64,000 nucleotides of DNA from positions 3,348,001 through 3,412,000 of the forward strand of contig OY729418.1 of the NCBI GenBank assembly GCA_963422275.1. Reading direction: 5' to 3'. The notes under the pieces were generated by a model, which did not search any database, was not told the origin of the DNA, and saw nothing but the letters and a program-made list of their open reading frames with translations. Both the position numbers and the translations under genes were made by a program. This DNA comes from G963422275 sp963422275 (GTDB lineage Bacteria; Pseudomonadota; Alphaproteobacteria; Rhodobacterales; Rhodobacteraceae). Positions 27,751 to 35,672 of the stretch are shown here, one piece after another (positions within the stretch are counted from its first letter, which is position 1; each line of letters begins with the position of its first letter).

Positions 27751-28563
27751 TCAAGGTTGTGCCTCTGTCAACTGTCCGCCAACGCGAATCGGCGCGATTC
27801 TTCTCGCGAGACCTGTCTCGTCATCGGTTTCAACCAGCGTACCGGAGATGGTGACAGGTCCCAGTGCCGGTGAAAGTTTTCCGAGATCCGAACCAGTCGT
27901 GAAGCGACGCATGGGTTCTGCGCTGTCGGCGCCAATGACCGAATCATAGTTTCCGCACATCCCAGCATCGCACAAGAACGCCGTGCCGCCAGAAAGTACC
28001 TGCGCGTCAGCAGTCGGAATATGGGTGTGGGTTCCCACCACAAGCGAAGCCTTTCCGTCGCACCAATGCCCCATGGCAACTTTCTCCGATGTGGCCTCGG
28101 CATGAATCTCGACGATGATGGCATCGGCGGACGCGCCCAAGCGATGCTTCTCCAACTCCTGCCGAACCATCGCGAACGGGTCATCGAGAAGCTGTTTCAT
28201 GAAGACCCGCCCAAGCACGGTGACGACCAGCACGATTCGCCCTCGCGTGGCCATGAATGTTCTCGAGCCGCTGCCAGGAGATGAAGGAGCGTAGTTCATC
28301 GGCCGCAGCAGCCTTGGCTCTTGATCAAGGTAGGGCAGTATTTCTCGCTGGTCGTATGCGTGGTCTCCAAGCGTCATGCAGTCAATTCCGCATTCGAACA
28401 GCTCGGCAGCATGCTTTGGCGCAATTCCGCGGCCTTGAGTGGCGTTTTCGCAGTTCGCTGCAATGAAATCGAGATTCCAGTTTTTCCGAAGCGAAGGAAC
28501 CGCAGCTGCGACCGATCTTCGCGCGTCCCTTCCAAAAATGTCTCCAAGAAACAGTATCCTCAT
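27751..28563 (-). CDS. YmdB-family metallophosphoesterase (TIGR00282)
   Basis: 270 residues. Begins MRILFLGDIFGRDARRSV (metal-binding Asp) with AANCENATQGRGI (Asn/Glu ligands), MTLGDHAYDQREILPYLDQE, VEIHAEATSEKVAMGHWCDG and VVGTHTHIPTADAQVLSGGT, the full set of di-iron ligands of the YmdB family. Members hydrolyse 2',3'-cyclic nucleotides. It lies 37 bp downstream of fcl on the same strand, an arrangement common in alphaproteobacteria, so the two are probably co-transcribed. Confidence 0.92.
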   Translation of the reverse strand: MRILFLGDIFGRDARRSVAAAVPSLRKNWNLDFIAANCENATQGRGIAPKHAAELFECGIDCMTLGDHAYDQREILPYLDQEPRLLRPMNYAPSSPGSGSRTFMATRGRIVLVVTVLGRVFMKQLLDDPFAMVRQELEKHRLGASADAIIVEIHAEATSEKVAMGHWCDGKASLVVGTHTHIPTADAQVLSGGTAFLCDAGMCGNYDSVIGADSAEPMRRFTTGSDLGKLSPALGPVTISGTLVETDDETGLARRIAPIRVGGQLTEAQP

Positions 28564-28600
28564 TCTTGCACACTCCGAATCATCGGTTGGGGGGTCGCGT

Positions 28601-29176
28601 TCACTTGATCACTCTCCTCTCGGTAATGACAAGGTCTAGCCTTTGATCGAACGGCCCGACCGGCATGCTCGCGAACTGCTGAGCATCGAATGCAATGCCA
28701 ATCGTCATCATCGTTTCGCTCGCCTGGCTTTTGCGAATTGCCGCAATCGTTCGATCATAGTATCCTCCGCCATATCCCAGTCTGTAGTTTCGCTCATCGA
28801 ACGCCAGCAACGGCACGATGAGATACTCAGGTTCAACCCAAGCACCGTCGACAGGAGTCTTGACGCCAAACCGGCCTTTTTTCAGCTTCGATTCAGGACT
28901 CCAAGTTCGAAACTTCAGTGGTTGGCTGTCTCCAACCACGACTGGCACGCAGATGGTATGGCCAATCTGGTGCGCCACGCACATTGTGTGCAACGGGCTG
29001 AGTTCCGATCCAATTGGGAGGTAGCCGGAAATCATGGAACTTTCTGGGATCGATTCGATGAATCTGGTTAGCCTGAGGTTGGCCAAAGCCTCCGCTACGT
29101 GGGAATACTCTGCCGCCCGGCTCTCGGCGGCAGCCTTCCGGGCGTCGTTCTTTTGCGATGGCAGATCCTTCGGCAT
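28601..29176 (-). CDS. 5-formyltetrahydrofolate cyclo-ligase
   Basis: 191 residues; ATP-dependent conversion of 5-formyl-THF to 5,10-methenyl-THF. Motifs: SGYLPIGSELSPLHTM, the substrate and phosphate region EPEYLIVPLLAFDERNYRLG and the signature LGYGGGYYDR. The ATG at 29176 gives a normal length. First gene of a probable two-gene unit with the YmdB homologue. In many proteobacteria 6S RNA precedes this gene; the upstream region is described separately. Confidence 0.93.
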   Translation of the reverse strand: MPKDLPSQKNDARKAAAESRAAEYSHVAEALANLRLTRFIESIPESSMISGYLPIGSELSPLHTMCVAHQIGHTICVPVVVGDSQPLKFRTWSPESKLKKGRFGVKTPVDGAWVEPEYLIVPLLAFDERNYRLGYGGGYYDRTIAAIRKSQASETMMTIGIAFDAQQFASMPVGPFDQRLDLVITERRVIK

Positions 29177-30010
29177 TCCTGCATTTTGCCCCTAAGCTGG
29201 CTTTGAACGCTAATTCTCGATCCGACGGAATTGGCAGGCATTTCAGCGAAATGCAACACGGACCAGCCTTACGAATACACGCTAATGGAACGTCTGCTTT
29301 CCAAGAAGATAGGGCGAACCCAATGACATATTGATTTAAAGAGCAATCTGGTGCCTGCGTTGCAGTTGGTCAAGGCAATAACATAAGTCTGCCCAAAAAG
29401 TGGCGAGGTATGTTAATATCGAGAAGGCGTGTCATTGCTCTTAGAGCAACCCCTGTGCACGGTTGCCTTCTTGGCCGTGCAAAGGGGAATTTGTGGGGAT
29501 GGCGGCGTTGCGATTAACGGCCACTGTCCGATTGGCTATTTTGAACGGTTGGCACCGGTCATGGGAAGCTTCGAATTCTTCGCTGGATGGAACGAGACGT
29601 CCTCGTATTTCTCAAGTGCCGAGGACTCAAGACCGATTCGTTTCCGATCCTGAATCGTGCATCCCGCAATACGGCCGCTATTGCGCTCCTGTGGTGCCAA
29701 ACGATGTCACCGCCTCGACGGGTCCGAAGCCATGCGCCGTTCAGGACGGCAAACTGCATCTTAATTTTAGTATCGGGATTCACCGACTAAAGGGAAAGGT
29801 GTTATTCCAAAGTAACCCGCCCTGGCGATGAGAACCGGCTTGGGGTCCTGCAGCAAGCAATCTCGACCGCGGTTCGGAACCTTGGCTGGCCAGAAACCGG
29901 TGAAGCCGAAGGCAGGTGCCCGGTTTCGTTTGAAACTGGAATGGCAGTGAATCCTCTGAGGCAGAAAATCTTTTTGCTGAGTGTTGTCTGCATTGCCGGA
30001 CCCTTGACCG
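29177..30010. other. 834-bp region without a supported gene; contains strong RNA-type hairpins
   Basis: It lies between fcl and osmC, both on the minus strand. Reading frames here are short, overlapping and featureless. On the plus strand an AT-rich TGTTAATATC (29411-29420) is followed by the palindrome TTGCTCTTAGAGCAA (29435-29449) and a long hairpin at 29450-29487. The rest shows no recognisable element. It must carry promoters for fcl. Confidence 0.5.
29450..29487. other. Interrupted hairpin of unknown role
   Basis: CCCC-TG-TGCACGG pairs with CCGTGCA-AA-GGGG across a 12-base loop (7+4 paired bases with a symmetric internal bulge). It follows immediately on a 15-base palindrome. There is no T-run after it on either strand, so it is not a simple terminator. 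It could be part of a small structured RNA. Confidence 0.45.
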
Positions 30011-31189
30011 CTATATCCGAACAACATTGAGTTTCGCTTTCAGATTGGTTCGACAGAATGCGTGCAGGAAGCAGGTCCGCTCACTTATATCAAGCATCTC
30101 TTGGGCTAGGGCGTCCGGCTCGCATGTTTCAAGGTAAACATGTGTCTCAATCGCGTCGGCTTGACCGGCTTGGCCCGTCTCGCCGGACGCGCCGCCAAGA
30201 CTGAAGTGAGTGTCCTGCACGATACGGTATCCCGGCAAGTCAAGGTTCAGCATCGACACAAACCGACCGAATTGGGTCATGAAACAAAAGCCAATACCTG
30301 CGCTGATCAGCGTGTTGGCATCCGGCGCACTTCCATCCTCGGAACTCGCGAACTGGAACGACGTTCCATGCGGGGAGTATTGCATTTGGCGGATCGATTT
30401 GGTGCCGTTTTCGCCCTTGGTTGCGATTGCGCCAATGTTCAATCGCCTGTTCTGCTCGTCCGATAGCGAAGACCCTCCTGCAGAGGTGCCCAAGGCAACC
30501 GGCTTCTTTGGAGTGGTTCCAGCAGGCACCACCAAGAGAATGTCCGGGATTGCTGCCGCTGCCTTTTGGAACTGAGTTTTGGGATTTGGCAGCATCGCTT
30601 CGTCTAACTCTTTTGCTGCCGCAGTCGGCAGTTCCTTGCCGTTCTTGGCAAGCTTGAACAGGCTTTCGTTCCTTCCGCGCATTAGGCCGTTGACGGGTGA
30701 TCCGTGAATGGCGTCCATCAACATCTGGTTCAGTCGCGCGTCGTCAAGATCGCATTGTACCTCGATCGTCAGTTCAGCAGGCTCCGCTCCGCCGACCATC
30801 GTTCGCTTCAGCATGGAACCTTTCATGGTGTAATAGTTGTCCAGAATCAGTCGGAGATTTCGAAGTTCATAGCCTTTCAATTTGGCTAGTGCACTGATTT
30901 CATTCAGGTAGCTGGCCGCCATTCCCGATGAGAGGAAGGCTAGGGGGCAGGGTGCTGCATCATGTCCATTCAAATATGCCCCCTCGTCGCTTACCAGTCG
31001 CCAGGTGATTCCGGTTTTCGCGGAGGAAACGAGGGCTTCCTTCTGGAATCCACTAAGCGCTCGCACTGATGTTCTCAGAGCATCTCCTCTGCGCAGCGTG
31101 GGTGTGCCTAGGCTTAACTCGTTTGCGTTGGCAACTTTGAAGAACAGAGGAAGGCCGCTTGCGGCGATCAAGTTTTCTCCAATTTTCAT
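30011..31189 (-). CDS. OsmC-family protein with two OsmC-like halves
   Basis: 392 residues. The first half has CPLAFLSSGMAASYLNEI followed by LRNLRLILDNYYTMKGSML, like the Cys-helix and beta region of OsmC/Ohr peroxidases. The second half has GFCFMTQFGRFVSMLNLDLP, GYRIVQDTHFSL and a second Cys-pair helix ERTCFLHAFCRTNLKAKLNV. OsmC/Ohr proteins reduce organic hydroperoxides through paired cysteines; double-domain members are less studied and may act differently. An IS deletion derivative sits only 31 bp before the ATG, so native promoter elements may have been displaced. Confidence 0.78.
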   Translation of the reverse strand: MKIGENLIAASGLPLFFKVANANELSLGTPTLRRGDALRTSVRALSGFQKEALVSSAKTGITWRLVSDEGAYLNGHDAAPCPLAFLSSGMAASYLNEISALAKLKGYELRNLRLILDNYYTMKGSMLKRTMVGGAEPAELTIEVQCDLDDARLNQMLMDAIHGSPVNGLMRGRNESLFKLAKNGKELPTAAAKELDEAMLPNPKTQFQKAAAAIPDILLVVPAGTTPKKPVALGTSAGGSSLSDEQNRRLNIGAIATKGENGTKSIRQMQYSPHGTSFQFASSEDGSAPDANTLISAGIGFCFMTQFGRFVSMLNLDLPGYRIVQDTHFSLGGASGETGQAGQADAIETHVYLETCEPDALAQEMLDISERTCFLHAFCRTNLKAKLNVVRI

Positions 31190-31215
31190 GGACAGTTCCC
31201 ATACTGAACGAGCAT

Positions 31216-31704
31216 CTAGGTCGTGTACTCATTGATTTTGATCCAGAGACGGATGCAGGCAAGGGCGATTGCGGCGAGCAAGTTTCTTGCGAGCTTGTGA
31301 TAGCGGGTCGCGATGCCTCGGAAGTGCTTGAGCTTGTTGAAGAAGCGTCCGACGAGGTTGCGTTGGCGGTACAGGTGATCGGGCACCGAGTGCCGCTCCC
31401 GGCGATCCCGTTGGGTCGGGATGTGGGGGCAAGAGCCATGGTCGTCGATGCGTTTGAGGATGGTGCGGGCGTCGCAGCCGCGGTCGGCGACGGTGTCCCG
31501 GGCCGGCTCAAGGCCGTCAGGGAGGGCCGGCACGGCAGCCTTGTCGGAGGCTTGGCCTAGGGTGAGCACGAAGCGGCGCGGCAGGCCAAGGCCGTCGACG
31601 ACGTGGATTTTGGTGCTCAGCCCGCCCCGCGGCTTGTCAGGCGGCAACGGCGAGATGATCGCCCATTCCGCATCCGTCAGATCGTGTCGGCCCCGCATCC
31701 TCAA
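31216..31704 (-). CDS. Internally deleted but in-frame IS427-group transposase derivative
   Basis: 162 residues. The first 26 or so (LTDAEWAIISPLPPDKPRG) equal the start of OrfA of the intact copy, and the rest from GLSTKIHVVDGLG to the end equals OrfB, joined without a stop. The deletion removes the rest of OrfA, including the first catalytic Asp region, and also removes the need for frameshifting. Catalytically dead, but it keeps the N-terminal segment and the last two catalytic positions. It might be expressed as an inhibitory protein; that is speculation. Confidence 0.6.
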   Translation of the reverse strand: MRMRGRHDLTDAEWAIISPLPPDKPRGGLSTKIHVVDGLGLPRRFVLTLGQASDKAAVPALPDGLEPARDTVADRGCDARTILKRIDDHGSCPHIPTQRDRRERHSVPDHLYRQRNLVGRFFNKLKHFRGIATRYHKLARNLLAAIALACIRLWIKINEYTT

Positions 31705-31778
31705 GCTCCCGCTGTTTGGAAGCTTGAATCACATCAGAGCCGGAAAGAAAATCCCTTTTCCCTTTATGAGTACACGAC
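31220..31778 (-). mobile_element. IS427-group deletion derivative, 559 bp
   Basis: Ends GTCGTGTACTCATTG and GTCGTGTACTCATAA (read inward) match the intact element at 13522-14367. CTAG flanks lie at 31216-31219 and 31779-31782. About 287 bp are missing compared with the intact copy, almost all by one internal deletion near 31629. Both ends are preserved, so it could be moved by a transposase acting in trans. Confidence 0.88.
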
Positions 31779-31782
31779 CTAG

Positions 31783-32996
31783 GGAACCTCTGAATATAGC
31801 CCGGTTTTGGGCGTTGCATTGCGTATCCGGTGCGCGCCTGCTGTTTTGCGCCACGCCTTTTTTTGGGGGGATCACGACATGCAGCGCCTTCGGCAATTGA
31901 CCTTTGCCAGCCTCCAATGCGATCGCAAGACGCGCTGCGAGATCTTTCTGGAGCGGATGGACGGCCTGATCCCCTGGGAACGCCTGGAGGCCCGCATTGC
32001 GCCGGCGTGTCCGAAGGGCGGCGGCAAGGGGCGACAGCCGTATCCGCTGTCGGTGATGCTGCGCGTGCACTGCGTTCAGCTGTTCTGCAACCTGAGCGAC
32101 CCGTTGATGGAGGACCGGCTTGCGAGGCGGAGAGCATCCGGCGCTTTGCCGGGGCGGTGCTTGAGAAGGTTCCGGACGAGACGACGATCCCGACTTCCGC
32201 CACCGGCTGGAGAGCCGCGGACTGGCGCACCTTCTGTTCGGGATATCAGGGATCACCTGGCCGAGCGGGGGGTTTTGCTGAAGAAGGGCAGCATCGTTGA
32301 CGCCACCATCATCTCGGCGCCATCGTCGACCGGGAACGGGAGCAACGCCCGCGATCCGGAGATGCACCAGACCAGGAAGGGGAACCGGTGGCATTTCGGG
32401 ATGAAGCTGCACATTGGCACCGACACCCGGGGTCTGGTGCACCAGCTGGAGGGAACGGCCGCCAACGTTCACGACTTGACGCCTTCGGATCGGCTTCTGC
32501 ACGGCGAGGAGGAGCAAGTCCGGGGTGACTCTGGATATCGCGGGATCGGCAAGCGGGCGGAGCACGCGCATCGCGAGGTGTCGTGGCAGATTGCCATGCC
32601 CCCGAGCAAGCGCCGGACGCTGGCGCCGGGCAGCGCCGCGGCCAGGGCGGAGACGGCGAAGGCCCGGGTGCGGGTCCGGGTGGAGCATCCGTTCCGGATC
32701 ATCAAGCGGGTGTTCGGCTACGACATGGTTCGCTATCGGGGTTTGGACAAGAACGTGCAGCGGCTTGCGCTGCTTCTGGGCTTCTCGAACCTGATGATTG
32801 CCCAGCCGCACTTGCAATGACAGGGGAGAAGTGTGTCCGGAATTTGCCGGATCGGCCCCGCGGGGGCTGAAGTGGCGGCGGTTTCGCCCCGAAAACGCGC
32901 ATTTGGGGCTTTTGGACCGCCGAAAACCGACCGGTGCAGCCGGGAAGGGCAAATTCCGCAGCAAACCCAAAAAAAACCCTCCAAATCAGAGGTTCC
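31783..32996 (+). mobile_element. IS5-group element, 1214 bp, inserted at the edge of the IS427 derivative
   Basis: Terminal repeats GGAACCTCTGAATATAGCC and (from the right) GGAACCTCTGATTTGGAGG share the first 11 bases. CTAG lies at 31779-31782 and 32997-33000. The left CTAG is also the right target repeat of the neighbouring IS427 derivative, so this element went into that duplicated site. A fragment of a second copy is at 3581-4096. Confidence 0.88.
31879..32820 (+). pseudogene. IS5-group transposase, frameshifted
   Basis: The N-terminal part (MQRLRQLTFASLQCDRKTRC, then YPLSVMLRVHCVQLFCNLSD) and the C-terminal part (KKGSIVDATIISAPSSTGNG, HFGMKLHIGTDTRGLVHQLE, RGDSGYRGIGKRAEH, RVEHPFRIIKRVFGYDMVRY) are typical and in one frame. 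The middle (about 32105-32260) is not: the expected ESIRRFAGAVLEKVPDETTI appears in the +2 frame and FRHRLESRGLAHLLFGI in the third. Compensating indels thus leave an open frame of normal length but with about 50 scrambled residues. Probably inactive. Confidence 0.75.
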
Positions 32997-33069
32997 CTAG
33001 CTGGAGAATGCCCCTGAAACCTCCCATGACGGTGCAAGTTGCACTTGCGCAACTCTGCAATCGAAAGAT

Positions 33070-34288
33070 TTAAAGGGCAATTGTTCGATCGCAGTGCCAA
33101 GACGGTTTGCCGCTTGGCGATGGCATGTGACTAGGTTGTGCATTCATTGATGTTCCAGACTTGAAATCCCTCGGATGAGTATGATCTCTGGAACCGGTAA
33201 AAATATCATCCATCCAATCCAAACTCTGCGTATGCTGCATATGCACTTCCATAAATTTATCGGGATCAGGAATTATTCGTTTTGCGCCGGACAAAGTTTG
33301 CGTTTTATGAGTTTTTGAAACATCCACAAAACTTTCATCGCCAAAACCACTTGCCAACATTTTTTTTATCAGCATTTCTTTCATTTCAGCAATTTTAGCA
33401 ATATGTTCATTCATTTTCTTTACCAATTTTTTCGAATCATCACCTGAAGCATTTAGCCATTTATCCTCCAGTATTTGCTTCTGCACTTCCAATTTATTCA
33501 AATTCGCGAATGTTGAATTCTTGTCTTTTTTTAGCGCCATCGCCGCGAACTTTGCATCCTGCGCCAATTCAATCTTTGCCCAAATGTCACTTGCCTTTCT
33601 TTGCCCAAATGTCACTTGCCTTTTGCCATGCGGCTTCCGCAGCAAGAAATTTATCTTGCACGGCCGTAACTGCCGCATCAGCAAAACTCGATCCTGCACC
33701 AGTCAATTGCTGCGATGCCAAATTTGCTTTTTTGCTCGCTTCAATGTGTTCTTGAACAAGTTCTTGGATGTATTCAGATGTAATTCGATCGGGCAAAGGT
33801 TGTGTATACAATGGCGGTTTTTCACCTGCCGCTTCAGCCTGCTCAATCACAACTTCTTCAATTGCCTCAATCGCTGTTTGTCTTTTGGCAAGCCAATCAG
33901 GTTTTCCCAAAGCTTCATCGGCATCTTCTGCCAATTCCAAAGCTTTTTGCTCGGTCATTTTTGGTTTTTTTGACTTGGGCTTGGGTTTTGGCTTCGGCGG
34001 TGGTGCAGGTTGATATCCCGCGGGCTTGAATTTCCCTTCCCGAAAAAGTTTGCCCTGCTTCGGTTTGTAATTTTCGCCATCCGCCTCGTCTGGACCATTG
34101 ATGTAATCAAATCCGCCCGGCGGCGGTTCGGCACCTTCAAAATTGCCAATATCAAATTGACGAGATTCGTATCGCTTTTGAAACCGCTTTGCCAGTTCAG
34201 GCGACATCGGACTTGTTCTTTTGCCGTTCTCGTCAAATTCAATTGCATGCAATACGCCGAATCGCTGTTCGCTAGATAGAGTAGTCAT
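33070..34288 (-). pseudogene. AT-rich, phage-like hypothetical gene broken by a 25-bp tandem duplication
   Basis: Two overlapping frames form one former protein of about 397 residues. The first part (34288 to about 33600) has MTTLSSEQRFGVLHAIEFDE, a proline/lysine linker (PPPKPKPKPKSKKPKM) and Glu/Ala-rich helices. The second part continues from ASDIWAKIELAQDAKFAAMA to 33070 with LVKKMNEHIAKIAEMKEMLI. They meet at a direct duplication of 25 bases (33575-33599 and 33600-33624, 24 of 25 identical), which shifts the frame. Base composition is far more AT-rich than the neighbours, indicating foreign origin. I do not recognise the family; the style resembles phage structural or morphogenesis proteins. 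Confidence 0.6.
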
Positions 34289-34502
34289 TTCTTTCAGTCC
34301 CTTTTATTGGTTCCACAACTAATAGCAATTTTACAGTCCCTTCCCAACCTACTTCAACATTTTCATGTCGTTCCAATACGCGATAATGCATTGGATTTAA
34401 AGTGTTTTCGGCTTCATACTGATTTTCTTTCACGGCGCGCATGCCTTTTGAGCGCCGCATAACCAACATTGTTTCGCCATGAGAAAAACCAAATGAAACC
34501 AT
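34272..34502 (-). CDS. AT-rich hypothetical protein, probably 5'-truncated
   Basis: 76 residues from the ATG at 34502 (MVSFGFSHGETMLVMRRSKG); the frame runs upstream without an ATG to a TGA near 34556, next to an IS remnant, so the native N-terminus may be lost. It overlaps the start of the next AT-rich gene by 17 bp (operon-like) and shares its base composition. No domain is recognised. It is likely part of the same transferred segment. Confidence 0.45.
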   Translation of the reverse strand: MVSFGFSHGETMLVMRRSKGMRAVKENQYEAENTLNPMHYRVLERHENVEVGWEGTVKLLLVVEPIKGTERNDYSI

Positions 34503-34557
34503 TGGCCTTTCCGACCATGAAGTTAATTCTTCAAATTCTATAATTTTGGCTCAATGT

Positions 34558-34715
34558 TCATGGGATGGCGAGCCGTGGAGACGGAAATGGCCCTGAAGGC
34601 GATGGCGCTTAACTTGATCAAGGCGCCATAGCCACCGATCGGCGACCGCCAGGCGCACAGCCAGCTCCAGAAGGCGAAATGCAGAGAAAACTCCTGCTGT
34701 CACAACAATCTTAGG
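34558..34715 (+). pseudogene. IS remnant (family A, copy 3; short 3' fragment)
   Basis: MGWRAVETEMALKAMALNLI in one plus-strand frame, then the shared tail (CCAGCTCCAGAAGGCGAAAT) and a degraded end GCTGTCACAACAATCTTA correspond to the 3' end of the element seen at 8776-9224. It separates the AT-rich genes from mmcB. Confidence 0.6.
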
Positions 34716-34879
34716 TCAGCTTTTGGCTCAATGGGAGTGAGAGGACGAAAATGATTCCAGACCTTGATTGTGCTTCAGCGAGCGGACGATTTACAACTGA
34801 ATTGCAAGGCGGTTAGTTCGCCCGGGTGCAAAGCATGAAGCTCAGTTGATTTTGTTGCCGCAATGTCCATTATTGAGTG

Positions 34880-35365
34880 ATGTCAAATTCACTCAAATTG
34901 GGTCAGCTACTCGCGCGTGGAGTGGCACGACATCTTCGACAACACGATTTCGTTTCCATGGACGAGTTTACGTTGGACAGCGGCCGCCGGGTCGATCTCC
35001 TGGCAGTGGGCCGCAAGGGAGAGATCTGGGTCGTGGAATGCAAGTCCTCGCGGATTGATTTTGTCTCCGATACAAAGTGGAAAGGATATCTCGACTACTG
35101 CGACAGGTATTTCTGGGCAGTGGACATGAATTTTCCCTTTGATCTGCTGCCCGGCACGACAGGCTTGATCGTTGCGGATCAATATGATGCCGAGATTCTT
35201 AGAATGGGCGAAGAGACGAAACTAGCCGCCGCTCGGCGCAAAAGCATCTTGCTGAAGTTTGCGAGAAACGCGGCAGACAGACTGCATTATCTCCGGGAGG
35301 CGGCGGGCCAACAGCAGCGAGAGACGAAACCGGACCCCACGTTTGCACAGGAATTGCAAAAGTAA
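34880..35365 (+). CDS. mmcB: MmcB-family DNA repair protein
   Basis: 161 residues (ATG at 34880; a GTG sits one codon earlier). A restriction-endonuclease-like fold is suggested by DSGRRVDLLAVGRKGEIWVV followed by ECKSSRIDFVSDTKWKGYLD (the D...ExK-type triad) and CDRYFWAVDMNFPFDLLP, GLIVADQYDAEILR. This is the MmcB signature of alphaproteobacteria, where Caulobacter MmcB belongs to the SOS-linked repair set. It stands just upstream of tRNA-His. Confidence 0.9.
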   Translation: MSNSLKLGQLLARGVARHLRQHDFVSMDEFTLDSGRRVDLLAVGRKGEIWVVECKSSRIDFVSDTKWKGYLDYCDRYFWAVDMNFPFDLLPGTTGLIVADQYDAEILRMGEETKLAAARRKSILLKFARNAADRLHYLREAAGQQQRETKPDPTFAQELQK

Positions 35366-35402
35366 GCAGGACAGCTGCTGGAATGGCTTCGGATTTCTGT
35401 CG

Positions 35403-35432
35403 TTGCATAACGATACTGGCGTCCTGTATAAT
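35403..35432 (+). promoter_or_regulatory. Sigma-70-type promoter of tRNA-His
   Basis: TTGCAT (35403-35408) and a consensus TATAAT (35427-35432) are separated by 18 bp and lie 11 bp before the tRNA. It is the best consensus promoter that I noticed in the window. Confidence 0.75.
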
Positions 35433-35442
35433 CGATGGAAGT

Positions 35443-35519
35443 GCCGCCTTAGCTCAGTTGGTTAGAGCACCAGATTGTGGATCTGGGGGTCCCCCGTTCG
35501 AGCCGGGGAGGCGGTACCA
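35443..35519 (+). tRNA. tRNA-His (GTG anticodon)
   Basis: 77 bases with encoded CCA. Acceptor GCCGCCT pairs with AGGCGGT; D-arm GCTCAGTTGGTTAGAGC; anticodon arm CCAGA-TTGTGGA-TCTGG with GTG at 35477-35479; T-arm CCCCG-TTCGAGC-CGGGG; discriminator A73. The base before position 1 is T, so the usual encoded G-1 is absent and the discriminator is A rather than C, as described for a large alphaproteobacterial clade that uses an altered histidyl-tRNA synthetase. Confidence 0.95.
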
Positions 35520-35672
35520 CCCGCGATCTAATTCAAACAGTCGGGTCGAAATTGGACCAGATTCCGCGCATTTGCCTCACAGTTTGCCTGCAGATCTGAA
35601 AAAGTGCTTGCTTTTGTTTCCTAATGGGTATCGTTTGCACATCTGAAAATGTTCTCGAAGGGGGGGAAGACA

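Noticed and set aside
31729..32970. 413-codon minus-strand frame opposite the IS5-group transposase
   Set aside because: GC-rich antisense artefact; the plus strand has the recognisable transposase between matching inverted repeats.
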